From NCBI GenBank assembly GCA_949317995.1, contig OX439047.1, forward strand, positions 2,714,501 through 2,778,500: DNA of 64,000 nt. The letters run 5' to 3'. The position numbers and the translations under genes were made by a program. Numbering within the stretch: position 1 is the first letter of the stretch; every line of letters begins with the position of its first letter. This DNA is from Acholoe squamosa. Taxonomy: Eukaryota > Annelida > Polychaeta > Phyllodocida > Polynoidae. This document shows, one piece after another, positions 29,417 to 39,889 of the stretch. Below the pieces are notes generated by a model. That model saw only the letters and a list, made by a program, of their open reading frames with translations. It had not been told where the DNA came from and made no database searches.

Positions 29417-30744
29417 TCTATACTTATCCCAGAGACACTCTCCTGTTTACGCGGAACAGGCTTTTCAGCCATACATTCGGGAGCAAAATGCCCCAGTTTC
29501 TGACATCTGAAACATCTCCTTTGAGATTTATCAACTCTTGGTCTCCTTAGAGCTTCTGTTAATCCGGCTATTAATGTTTCCATCATGTTAGTCGGAGCAA
29601 CAGTGGCTGCTACAGTTGAGTTCGCCGTAGAGGCTACACTGCCATGTTGAGTTGATCCGGAAGCTGTTTTACCAGCAACAGATCCTCCTCTCCCTCTCGA
29701 ATGTACTTTCCTATACCGCTTTTGTCGGTAATACTTTCCAGCCACATGGACTGAACCAATATATTCTCCGTTTTCATCGGAGACATATTCATCTTCCTCA
29801 TTAACTTCATTCGATTCAACCGGAGCTAATTGGGAAGTATCATATACCGGAGCAGGTGTACCTCCGTATTGGAAAGGAGCTGCTCTTACTGGACTAGGTC
29901 CAAGACCTACCAAACGTTTCTTCATGTCATGTCCATCAATTGCTATGAACAGATCACTGAAGGAAGTGTCGTCTTTCCAGGAGTCCCACACCACTTGCTT
30001 ATGATCCGGATCTCGCAATCCACTATAGAATTGTATGAACAATTCTTGTAGATAACAATCATCGTCATGAGCCCAATTTGGACGTGCTTTCGAAAGCAAG
30101 TCCTGTAGCTCCAAACCAAAGACTTTGTGTGATTCTTTAGGTTTTTGTGTTCTCTTTTTAAAGCTTAGCCACGGATCTTCTCTAACGATTGATCCGAAAA
30201 GGTATGCGGCACATTCGACCAATTGATCATAGGTACCGTATATTCCGTAAGCTGCTCTCCATTGGTTGAGAGCTACTTTTCCGCCTTTATTTAACCAACA
30301 AATCAAATATGGCAGAGCTTCTTCTTTTGTCCATCCACTACAATTGACTTCATCAACAAAAGCTTGATACCTGTCCTTCCATGGATCATTAGAATCATAT
30401 GGAGGGGGTATCCGTGCCTGCCTACGTGCCGGATTATTACATCCGCGTAGTCTATCTGCTTCTCGCATGCTCCAGTTCATGACTTCCATGCCGTCTGCTC
30501 CCTTTCGGTAGCAGTCAATGCCAAGGTTTTGGATACATTGGCTCCTATCAAAGATGGTGGTGGTAATCGAATCACTTAATTCGTCAACAAGCGATTGTTG
30601 GCCTATTAAGTTACTATGTCTCTGGATAGACTGTTCGCGTCGTACAGAGTCTGGCAGATTCTCTTCACTATCATTATAGTGGGGTCCGGGATCTCTCCAA
30701 GATGCTGATTCCGCATCTTGCGAGTCCGAATGGGCTTGGAGCAT
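29407..30744 (-). CDS. gag: Gag of gypsy element B (445 aa)
   Basis: The first ATG in frame is at 30,742-30,744. The frame is open 38 codons further, to a GTG only 26 bp from the LTR, but ATG gives a 139-nt leader. The N-terminal third is polar. The central capsid-like Gag domain has WLNKGGKVALNQW, SIVREDPWLSFKKRTQ and LFIQFYSGLRDPDHK. Near the C-terminus is one CCHC zinc knuckle, CFRCQKLGHFAPEC. The stop TAG at 29,407-29,409 directly follows the frameshift heptamer. It packages element RNA and forms the particle. Confidence 0.9.
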   Translation of the reverse strand: MLQAHSDSQDAESASWRDPGPHYNDSEENLPDSVRREQSIQRHSNLIGQQSLVDELSDSITTTIFDRSQCIQNLGIDCYRKGADGMEVMNWSMREADRLRGCNNPARRQARIPPPYDSNDPWKDRYQAFVDEVNCSGWTKEEALPYLICWLNKGGKVALNQWRAAYGIYGTYDQLVECAAYLFGSIVREDPWLSFKKRTQKPKESHKVFGLELQDLLSKARPNWAHDDDCYLQELFIQFYSGLRDPDHKQVVWDSWKDDTSFSDLFIAIDGHDMKKRLVGLGPSPVRAAPFQYGGTPAPVYDTSQLAPVESNEVNEEDEYVSDENGEYIGSVHVAGKYYRQKRYRKVHSRGRGGSVAGKTASGSTQHGSVASTANSTVAATVAPTNMMETLIAGLTEALRRPRVDKSQRRCFRCQKLGHFAPECMAEKPVPRKQESVSGISIEEN

Positions 30745-30865
30745 TAATGATCCATTTCCATTCTCTTGGGCAAGTGATTGCCCTGCTGGGTTAGCTTCCC
30801 TAAGGGTGTCTAACCCATGTACTAGCCGTTCGGACGTTATAACGTCCGGGCTATACACCAGAATT

Positions 30866-30882
30866 AACTGGTCATGGCACCA
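30866..30882 (-). promoter_or_regulatory. Primer binding site of element B
   Basis: Starting one base after the 5' LTR, the minus strand reads TGGTGCCATGACCAGTT. TGG is the complement of tRNA CCA. From memory, the first 12 bases match the complement of an animal tRNA-His 3' end at 11 positions, then diverge. The tRNA identity is tentative. Confidence 0.5.
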
Positions 30883-30883
30883 G

Positions 30884-31260
30884 TGTAAGGGTTTGTGGCC
30901 TTACGGACCTGGGGGGTTCGGGTCTTACGGTTCGGAAAGAAAGAGTAAGACAGTATTCCAAGTGTATGCCAACGGTTAGGTTTATTACTTAACGCACACT
31001 CACGGCTGCCGGATGATATCAAAGAGGCAGCTAATATTAAAAGACAGTGGTTTACATGGTGTGGAGGCCAGAAGGGCCTCTGACGTAGCGGCTGAGCCCT
31101 GGGCTTTATATACGGACCCAGGTGTTCGTCGTCAGATGTCCCCACAGACCCGGATCGGTGCTGCCACCTATCCGGAACCTGAGAAACGTCTGACGACTCG
31201 ACTCACCCACCACGTCAGACGGTACCCAACTCCTATGGTTTAGTAACGTGTACCTCTACA
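30884..31260 (-). repeat. 5' LTR of gypsy element B, with promoter
   Basis: 377 bp. The minus-strand TATATAA at 31,106-31,112 is a credible core promoter for element transcription, and an AATAAA lies downstream in the same LTR. It is followed outside the element by the GTTC target duplicate. Confidence 0.95.
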
Positions 31261-31264
31261 GTTC

Positions 31265-32672
31265 TAAGACCTATAAGAGCGCTCAAACTTTGTATAAGAG
31301 CGTTCATGCCCCACTGCACACCAAACCAAGTCAGTTAGACAGAGTTTATGACATCAAAGGGTCCGACCTAATGGTTCACTGCACAATATAATAAAAATGA
31401 GGGTCTCAGTGTGCGACCTCATGGTTCAATGCACAAATTAATAACTTGTAAGTGAATGCAACCGGCCGTCACGGGTGCCTGAGCACCGCTGACGCCGTCA
31501 TGAGTGTCTGAGCACTCTAATAACTGAACAATGGGTTACATAAGCACGACGCCATAACTGTCCGGTCGCTCTAGCGTCGCTCCTAAGCAACCTAGGTCAA
31601 ATATCAAAGCATTTATGGAAAGCCCATAATTAGACGGTCAGAATGAGCCCAAGATCAAGGCGGAACTCCCATTATTAAGGAAGTTACGTCATGGAGACTG
31701 AATCAACCTTCGAGTGCACTACAGACGAACCGGCGCAAGTTACGCGCCTATCCAGCAGGCATTATTAACTTGGCCTATTCAACTCCGTGCATGCGCAAAA
31801 TGGCAGTTGTAACGGCGTAAACTTCCAAGATATGGGGGTTTGAAGTTACACAACCGACCTAGACAATGGGGGACACAGCGGCGCCCATGGGGGTCCTTTG
31901 TGGACCCAGTGACACATGAAAGCCTCCCCTCAAACAATTGCAGAGTTAGGCAGATGCCACTGGCCCCAGTCAGTCTGAGGTGCTTTTCCAAGATTTGCTA
32001 CAAATAGCCTGGCTGCACCTCCTAGAAATCAGAACACCAAGAACCGCTCCAGAGGTAACATCTCCAGTCATCTCCTGCTACCTGCTATACCACTGCACTA
32101 TGGTGAAACTATGCTAGACAGGCATTGGTTTCCATCATTAGTGGCCAGAGGGTATCTTCCTCAAGACATCCACCAGAGGGTAAAGTCATTCATTATTACA
32201 TTATTCCTCTAAGCAGCAGGCCAGGAGCTAGGTGTGGGAACCCACCTAGAACTATGCTGGACATTGTATTATTGTTACCTCACAGGTGGAGTGGAACAGA
32301 ACATTATACTTTATAACTTACTGTATATTTACTGTATGTACAAATTACCTACATACTAACTACTGTATGATTGATATTTCTTACATGTTGCCTAAAGCTG
32401 AATAAACCAGTGACAACTGGAAATAACACTATTTTATGAGAGCTTAATGTATTACCACTAGTCTTATGATATTTCTCATATGACAACTTGATCATGCACA
32501 ATAACTAGTATGACACATGACACCTCAATACTTTCTCAAGATGTCAAACTGTTTGGAGGCCGTAATGATTGCCAAGAGGGAGAGAGCTAAAGCATCAATG
32601 GTTACTACTACTTGTGGAACGACCAACAGCCAGGTTATTAATGGCCGACACTTGTCATTATTTACTACACAG
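31265..32672. other. Non-coding flank with paired hairpins
   Basis: No gene seen. Near 31,352-31,435 a phrase of about 35 bases is duplicated (CGACCTAATGGTTCACTGCAC / CGACCTCATGGTTCAATGCAC, differing at two positions). Near 31,470-31,525 two adjacent repeats form GGTGC-CTGA-GCACC and GAGTG-TCTGAG-CACTC, a paired change. AATAAA at 32,400 and TATA-like sequence suggest that part could be an LTR or a gene end, but no partner copy is present in this window. Confidence 0.4.
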
Positions 32673-32786
32673 GAAGTTTAATAGGACAGTAAAAGATGAA
32701 TGTTATGGATGTAAAAACCATAAGTCGGAGGTTAAATATCATGGATGCTACTCCGACAAGGAAAAACTTATTTCTATGTATGGAGA
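32673..32786 (+). other. Candidate exon (114 bp), weak
   Basis: Preceded by TTTACTACACAG and followed by GTGAGT, both good splice sites. The frame between encodes FNRTVKDECYGCKNHKSEV and a further C-rich piece (HGCYSDKEKL), with C-x2-C-x2-H and H-x-C spacing. No partner exon was established, though a second exon-like stretch ending in AGG/GTGAGT lies at about 34,495-34,575. Could be chance. Confidence 0.25.
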
Positions 32787-33743
32787 GTGAGTATTTTCCA
32801 GGATGCTTGTCGGTGATATTTGGAATGAATTTCCAAGGGTGTGTGCCATATTTGACGTTGTCAATACCCTGAATGTGAAAGAACTGATAACATTCTTTTC
32901 AATATGGATCATAAACATTTATTGGCTGAAAAAAGCAAGACCTTTCCAGTAGAAATTTTATAATATAACTGTGAACAAAGTAAAAATGTTGAAATTTGTT
33001 ATTTGTACTCATAATAACATTCATCCTAAGAAAAGCACTAGGTAACTGGTGAGGGGGTAGTGTATATTGAACTATTTGTCTACCTATGAAATGACACTTG
33101 AATAAATGTGTTGAAATCGAGACCATTTGTTAGCGTAGAACAGCTAATATGGTTCACAAGTTTGGTCTCGGTCAATACAGAAAAGATAGCAAGGTTAAAT
33201 TTGTATTTGATAACTTGACACTGCACTAGCGCTGTGCAGTCATGGTGAGATCATGTATCAATTTATGCTTTATAAGCTCGAGTTATTGCTCAGAGGTGCT
33301 CCAACCTTTGTTTTTGGGAGAATATGGGTGCATAACTCGATTTGGCTAATGGTTATCGTTGTTTGAAACCACAGGTTAAAAAAAAAAGAAATTTTTTTTT
33401 AGACGTTTGGAAATCTTTGAGCTAGATGTGATTTTTCCTAACGGGGTGGTTCTCCACCTCACTATCACGGTGACTGGTGGAATGTGGGTAATTTATCAAG
33501 ATCACGTCTCAAATTTGGAATTTTGAATTACTTTTGTGTTTGGTTTGCCATTGTAAAGAGAAAGATTCCTTTTTATTTCCAGTATTTCGCAAATCACCTT
33601 CACCATAATTAATCGCGGGGATCAGAATGGATACTAAGGTAGGTGGAAGTTTACTGAGCAAAAAGTCGTGTTAACACATGTCAATGTTGTTGTCATGATG
33701 CGTGCAACAGTTTAGGGCATCACCAAATGGATGATTACCATGG

Positions 33744-33862
33744 TGACGGCCGTGACGGACGTCAGTTTCAATACATCAATGCATATTTAAGATGGCGCTG
33801 GGCTGCCGCGACGTGCAGGAAAAGCCCAACCAGGCACTGTGGCTGGCGTTCTTTGGATAAGT
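33744..33862 (+). promoter_or_regulatory. Candidate promoter with CRE-like sites and TATA-like box
   Basis: Two CRE-like sites (TGACGG at 33,744 and TGACGGACGTCA at 33,753) precede TATTTAA (33,784-33,790). Directly after comes AAGATGGCGCTGG, a YY1-like start context with ATG 33,792. That frame closes after 22 codons unless spliced. The stretch is locally CpG-rich compared with its surroundings. Prediction only. Confidence 0.25.
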
Positions 33863-36205
33863 AATGGTGCATAACGTGTTCGCTGATCTTATCTACTGTT
33901 GTCACTTGATGTTATCGTAAGTGGATAAGGGGTTACAGGGTGAGCTGATATGTTATTGAGACTTGGGGTGTAGGTGGGGTCCTGAGGGGGGCGAGAGGTT
34001 CTGTAGGGGGATGGTGTTGTGGGATGTGAAAAGGGCATCCCCACATCAGCGTCATCACTGACCTATCCAGTGCTATGTCCGACGCAGGCCCAAGGACGAT
34101 CATCACACAAATCTTGGGATTTATGTTAAAAAAGAAGGAAAACTCACCATTAAAAGTGTCAGTACCCCTCTCAGCCAGTGTAGGATCAAACAGGAGGTAT
34201 TTATCGTTTGGTGGTTTGAGAAGAAAGACCCATTTACTTGGTGATCATTCATGGTTGACGTTCTTAAGCATCTCCTTCAGCTTAGTCAAAAAATAGATTG
34301 TGCTTCTACCATGATCAGTGTACTGTGAAGAGTAATGAGCTATGTGGGCGCTGACGAAATCTCACCTTATCTAGGTCTAGACATAGCCCAGGTGTATGGT
34401 CACATGATGCATGTACACACACACGGCATGGGAGCACACAGCAAAGGACTCTTATAATTGGTGACAACAAGTGTAACCATGGTGAAAACTCAAGGTGATA
34501 TCCAAGAAGTGTGCTATTGAGTCTGTGGACAACTTTGAAGATGTATCATGGATAACTGATGCAGTATTCTTTAGGGTGAGTACATCCTTAATCAGTGCTA
34601 ATATTTTTTTGATTATGAACACTGTTCAAAATTTTCTGTAGAAAAAACAAAGAATCATTGGAAACAATGGCTGCCAATTTTTCACTGTTTTTTTAACGGC
34701 CACCATTTTTTCAATGTCACCGTAATTTCTAAACAAAGACTAAGGGTAATTAATTTCACATTGTTTTGGTTTTAATCCCATACACCATTAACTTTTCATA
34801 TAAATATTCAGCCTCTGGCTTGACATTTTAGAAATTCCACTGTAATTCCACAATGGACTAGGTTATCTTTATAATGGTTTGGTTGCATATGCAGTTCATC
34901 TGGACATCCTAGTTTGAGGACATTGTAATCAGTATGATTATAAATTAGTCCTTGAGAGGCACATTGTGCCCTTCATAACTTTGGAGTACTTCAGAATTGC
35001 GATGGATTGAAAACTGTAGGGGTATGCCTGTGTATTTATTTCTATTACCACATAATTGGTGTTTATGACATCCCTGCTACTCTCCTTTGACACACAAAGG
35101 TGGATTTTTTGATCATCTGAAATTGATGAAACTACAATGTAGACTTGCATTTTGATAACATGGTGCACAAACCAACGTGGATACACTTTAAATTTTGTCA
35201 CAATTTGAGCTGTTTAGGGTGTAGGGCATTGAAGAAAGTCTCAAAGTGAACCCCGAGGCCACCTAGTGGGAAGATATGAAACTTCCAAAAGGACGAAGAT
35301 TCACCGTAAATGAAATAACAGTACTTTCCTCTAGTGTTTTAAACAGATTCACTGTATTATCACTTAATCTGAGGGTGTTTCATTGTAATAGAAATAACGG
35401 TGAAGACCCATAAAATTTAACAATGGTTCTCTGTAAAATCTTCAAAATTTTTAACAGTGTAGGGTTTTAAAATGGTGGAAATTTGGTAGACTTAAGACAG
35501 TGGGGTGGTTGCTATGGTTACACCAGAAACATTAACTGGTGGGTTTCCAAAATGTCACCACAGTGTTAGGTTAATGGGAACTCGACAACTGTTTTACACC
35601 AGCTTCAAGCTCCATGCCAGGCCATATCGTAACAGTGTTCATGTCGGTATGGTTTGATGAGCTCTACGTTTTAAGATTACCTGTAGGAAATCAAACATCT
35701 CAATAACAGTACAAGTAGGTGATGGAGATATTAAAACCTCACAAAGCAGAAAAATGCTGACTTTTGTAAAGTGACAAACACAAGACGTGTGTGTCAAGCA
35801 GAGGTAAAGTAGGAGAATCCGTGATCCACAGTGATTCCCCTTTTTTTAAAAAAATTTGTCGGGGAAATGATATAGGAAGGGGTAGAATACAACTTATAAA
35901 ATTACCAGCTTCACACATATCCATGTTTGTGTGGTTCATCTCAATGTAATGTGAGTAGGATCTGGATATGGTTATGTAAGTTGGTAGGGACTGTACCAGT
36001 GTATACCCTGTGGAATAGACGTTGCTGGTATCAAAGCAAATCGGGAATTTCTCTGTTCTATAAATAGAGTAAATGCTTTTCCCAGTTTGATGGGTATGGG
36101 TACACTGATCTGCCAGTGCACATGCACTCTCCTCTCGTAGTAGTAACCTATGTGTACACTTAGTATCATAGCTCCCTTGTGGGTATTATGTTGTGCATCT
36201 GATAG
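33863..36205. other. Non-coding, no recognisable element
   Basis: Frames are short and not protein-like. One exon-like stretch at about 34,495-34,575 ends in a GTGAGT donor. Nothing else is supported. Confidence 0.5.
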
Positions 36206-36562
36206 ATTATTATATGGGCATGCACCACGGGGGTTCAGGTCACGTGACCAAATGGAGGCCTCTGATTGGCTGCATCCTGTAGTTAGCTATAGTCCTGTTC
36301 CCCTAATTAGGTCAAGGGGGCATGGCCTATCATGCAAATGAGGGGCCACGTGACCGGGGTAATCCCCTAATTAGGTCATGGTCAAAGTCACATGACCATA
36401 TATGGGCATGCAAACCCCTAATTAGGTCAAGGTTAAGGTCACATGACCATATATGGGTATGCACCATGGGGGGGGTCCAGGTTACGTGACCAAATGGAGG
36501 CCTCTGATTGGCTGCATCCCCAGTGAGTAATATCCTGTAGTTAGCTATAGTCCCGTTCTGAT
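36206..36562. repeat. Tandem/segmental duplication rich in CACRTGACC and CCCTAATTAGG
   Basis: A block of about 100 bp (GGGCATGCACCACGGGG through GGAGGCCTCTGATTGGCTGC to TAGTTAGCTATAGTCC) occurs at 36,216-36,313 and again at 36,455-36,556. Between them a unit of about 52 bp is repeated twice. Together they place CACRTGACC-type sites at about 36,240, 36,347, 36,389, 36,440 and 36,483, TAATTA palindromes at about 36,304, 36,368 and 36,419, an ATGCAAAT octamer at 36,332, and ATTGGCTG (inverted CCAAT) twice. Confidence 0.75.
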
Positions 36563-36588
36563 ACATACTATACTACTATGATCAGCTA

Positions 36589-37914
36589 CAAAAAGCTGTT
36601 ATTGATGCATGCAGAAAAGTGGACCTAGAAGTGCCTCCCTCTGACATTCTAAGAGTGGAAAGACTGAGAAATTCAAGAAACAAAAACAACACAGATGTTT
36701 CGACCAAGGTATGCCTTAGTAGCCTGGCAATAAAAAAACAACATTCCCAGACAAAAAGAGAAAATTAGATAACCCAATGTCTGTACCAGATTATTCAGAT
36801 ACAAACTATGTAGAATCGTGAACTACTGCACAGAAGGAGACATAGATGCGCAGATTAAAGATAACGCCAGAGAGATTGATGGGCACTGCTTCACTTTTGA
36901 CAAGGCAAACACTATTCCCTCCCGGTTCCTACCAAGGGACATCAAGACTGACGAGTTATCGAAAGCACCCTGCCAGGCGCAGCGTCCTGGCCGAATAACA
37001 GTGATCCTGCAGCAAATACCAGAGCGTGCTCTGAGAGGATAAAAATAACCCCCTCCAGGGTTGTTTACAATGCATATTTTAGGAACTTTTACCCCTGTAA
37101 ATTTTGGTTTAACTAAAAAGATATCACCACCACCTACAACAGTCTTGAACAGGCTTACACCCATTTAAAATGTATTTTGAATGCAGAGAGCAAGGCCATC
37201 AGATGTAAGAGACACGCGAATTCAGTCCTCACCTCCGACTTCTGGGACGAAAAACAAAGGATCTATAATTTGTGAGTTAATGCTTGCCAATTACTACCAA
37301 AATGAAGATCTCAGAGACCGACGTATGGCTCATGCCCTTCACAAAGTGGTTGAGAGCACACTGTGCGAGGAGTGGGGTGTGGGGGCACCTTTCGACAGCA
37401 AACTTTTGAAACTGGGTCATACGTAGGCCAAAACAAACAGGGCAAAATTTCTGAGCAAGTAAGGGACTTTTTTATCGGAATGAGAGACAATCCCAGTACT
37501 GCTATCACTGATAACAAACCCACTGAATCTGAACCCTCACAGCCGAAAGGCCAAGAGGGAACTGCCTTCCCTCCCCACTTCCAAAACAACAATACAGCAA
37601 CTGAAGTAGCCGCCTGTACCGCCCCAACTACGAATGCCTCACCTGCCTCAAATCCTCTTTTTCAAAACAACTCGTCACCTCAACCTGACACACATCAAAA
37701 CCAGGAATCTGTCAATCACCACCCAGAGACCGAGGCAACTCTTGCTCAACACGAGTTGGCTGAGCAAAACCAACAACCCGACCCAACCCAGTCCCCCATT
37801 CCTAGTGCAGCCTCCTTCTTTGAATCCACATCTACAGCACAGGCACTACTCCCAGAACAAGCTACCTCTACCCTCCAAGAAGGTAACTTAAGTTTCACTG
37901 AGACTTCCATCTAA
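36589..37914 (+). pseudogene. LINE B ORF1 remnant with NADAR domain
   Basis: Near 36,600-36,710, IDACRKVDLEVPPSDILRVE resembles the second half of a LINE ORF1 RRM. From 37,078 the frames together give a NADAR domain: RNFYPCKF (37,081-37,104), a TAA, TYNSLEQAYTHLKC (about 37,132-37,173), then in another frame NYYQNEDLRDRRM and VVESTLCEEWGVGAPF (about 37,288-37,395). A further shift leads to YVGQNKQGKISEQVRDFF (about 37,417-37,470). These are the family's SNFY, EQ-x-x-x-x-K, QN-x-x-L, WG-x-G and G-x-N-x-x-G stations in the right order and spacing. A low-complexity Pro/Gln/Ser tail of about 140 residues follows, to TAA 37,912. Confidence 0.7.
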
Positions 37915-38034
37915 CATGGCTGCCAAGGATCGACATGACATTGAAAAAGGTACCAAAATTTAGTTCTCTCACCTCAATGGACCAGTTTTTGAATTTGGGG
38001 GGTGCCTTTTTGAATTTAGGGGCGGCACCCCCCA

Positions 38035-38640
38035 ATCCAAACAAAGCAACTGTATTTGTACTTGGAGATATACGCCTAGAGAAACTGTTCACAGTTTTTC
38101 AGGGCTCAATCTCATCCCACTACATGTATAATTAATTATGCTGAAGTACTTGAATCTAATGAAACTGCCCATATCCTAAAGAACATGCTCTCTGAGAACA
38201 AAATTGACTTTGTGGTCCTCATGACGGGGATTTTGGATAAAAAGGTGAAGACATGGGAAAAGGTCTATATAAACTCGACCCAGAAAGTGGTGCTGAATGC
38301 CTAATTAAAGCGTACTCTGCTGTAGCATCAAAAGTTCTCACCTGGCACCTGCACCATAATAACTGGAGTCCTCGGTGTGAATCTAAAAACCTACAAGAAA
38401 CTACCTGAAAGGAACCCACACCAGGATTACTTAGAGCGCACCATCCTTAAGGCTGTAGATACTGAGATTATAGATTGTGGCTCTGCTCGAATTTTATCTC
38501 ACCTCGTGCCTTCCTTACGGCCGACACTCAAGGGTGAGAGGTCCCGCGGGTTGTATCCACACCGAAGTGAGATTACCCTTGTGGCGTTGTGCCTGGACCC
38601 TAGTCTAGTGGGAAGGGGGGATGATGGTGACTGAATCTAT
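38035..38640 (+). pseudogene. SGNH/GDSL esterase-like remnant of LINE B
   Basis: VFVLGDIRLEKLF near 38,057 resembles SGNH block I, with the catalytic Ser of GDS replaced by Ile. About 50 residues on, DFVVLMTGILDKK (another frame, near 38,206) resembles the G-x-N-D block; near 38,540 GLYPHRSEITLVAL is like the C-terminal block. SGNH domains are known in ORF1 of CR1 LINEs. The region has frame changes and is not translatable. A ten-base inverted repeat (GGGGGGTGCC/GGCACCCCCC, 37,997-38,033) lies just before it. Confidence 0.4.
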
Positions 38641-38714
38641 GGAAGATAGAAAGCATGCCCCTACACATTTACCAAGGCAATGGTTCTTTAACATCCATCA
38701 CTACATAGGCATAG

Positions 38715-38914
38715 TGAGAGATGGACAGGCCTGTTTTATGTGATTTGTCTGCCATGACCGCCGAGAGACTTTCCAGCACAGCCTAGCCGGAGCAGGGAGG
38801 AACTCAAACGACACCTTACAGCGATGTTTGGAGCCACCACTGTGCCCCGGCCGGGCCGGGAGCCAAACCTTGCGACCCGTGAGCGGACGCGCTACCGACT
38901 GCGCCAGGCCTCCC
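38715..38914 (-). mobile_element. tRNA-derived SINE inserted in LINE B
   Basis: The minus strand begins with a tRNA-like head: A box TGGCGCAGTCGGTAGCGC, then GGTTTGGCTCC as a B box with two changes, followed by a non-tRNA body of about 130 bp. The 7-bp GGCATAG duplicates at 38,708-38,714 and 38,915-38,921 flank it as target-site duplications. An 88-codon frame across it (GLAQSVARPLTG...) is a translation of the tRNA head, not a gene. It lies inside LINE B, so it is younger than LINE B. Confidence 0.85.
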
Positions 38915-39289
38915 GGCATAGATTGTGGGTTAGCGTACAATCTTTTGGTATTTTCACTGACACACATAAGGTGTCTAGCCTCTCCTGTTAAAGAATTCAG
39001 GATTGTGGGTGTCTATTTTGATATTCAATAACAAATGCAAATTTAACAATGAAATACAATTCACTACCATACATTGATAGTATTTACAAACTTTAGTGAT
39101 CGTATCTTAATGAAAACAAAATGACACAGATACATCAAATGCCTCAAGTGTAGGTAGTACCTCTTGGTAGTCATTAATCCTGGTACCAAAATGGTTGTTT
39201 GCCCCATATAGTTGAATATCCTAGAACAATTCAAACCATCACATGTCAAGTGCCTTTGACATGTGATCTTTTATCTCATGCGTAAGTAG

Positions 39290-39860
39290 GAAATAGTAAC
39301 CTTCTCAAAGACTTGGTTCTCATCTAAACACGATAGGGCACTCGCCTACTGGCCTGGTAGATATTGCTTCCATTTAGACAGAACCAGAAAAAAAAGGTGG
39401 CGGGTGGCATGTTACCTCCCCACTGAATTAGCTGCATTTTGTAGTATAGATAAGGCCCTCTCTCTTAAATCTGACTTTGTTGAGTGTCTGGCTATTAACA
39501 TTAACAAATCAGACAACAAAAGATTATTAGTGTGCTCTATTTACTGCCCGCCAGGGGCTGACATTGAGAAGTTCTGTGAACACCTACAGCTTATTGGAGA
39601 TTCCTTTAAGCATGGCTTTGTGGCGACTATAATATTGACTTAAAAAATCTGATATCCCATGCTACGATAATACTAGCAAAGTGCAGAGCTTACAACTGGA
39701 CACCCCTTATTGACAAAAATACCAGATTAAAAAAGGATGTAAGCGGTTCTTTTTTAGATAACATACTGACAAACTGTCCGTTTGTAGCAGCGTCAGGTAT
39801 CTTCTGTCAGTTGGTGAGTGACCATCTACAGGTATACTGTATGTGTAAAATACTGAAAGG
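39290..39860 (+). pseudogene. LINE B endonuclease (APE-type) remnant
   Basis: ETWFSS-like sequence near 39,312, then VACYLPTEL and VECLAININKSDNKRLLVCSIYCPPG (quoted in part; 39,404-39,643) correspond to the middle of an APE-type endonuclease. The frame then shifts to GDYNIDLK and SGSFLDNILTN...VSDH (about 39,615-39,830), the C-terminal motifs including the SDH catalytic His. Broken by at least two shifts. Confidence 0.75.
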
Positions 39861-39889
39861 TTCCTATACACCCTGGTAGCTACCTCAGG

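Larger units (their letters stand above)
19849..31260 (-). mobile_element. Complete Ty3/gypsy retrotransposon B, 11.4 kb, with large extra ORF
   Basis: Minus-strand order: LTR (30,884-31,260), primer site, gag, pol (PR-RT-RNase H-IN), a 982-residue third ORF, a possible 107-residue ORF, a purine tract, LTR (19,849-20,225). Both LTRs are 377 bp, read TGTA...TACA, and differ at about four positions (about 99% identity). The four bases GTTC flank the element at 19,845-19,848 and 31,261-31,264. Gag, pol and the third ORF are all open. These facts point to a recent insertion that could still be competent. There is no env-like signal peptide or transmembrane protein; the third ORF sits in the env position. 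Confidence 0.95.

Noticed and set aside
38701..38967. 88-codon frame reading GLAQSVARPLTG, and a possible tRNA gene
   Set aside because: This is the usual translation of a tRNA-derived SINE head. The tRNA-like part lacks a closed acceptor stem and has a changed B box, so it is not a tRNA gene.
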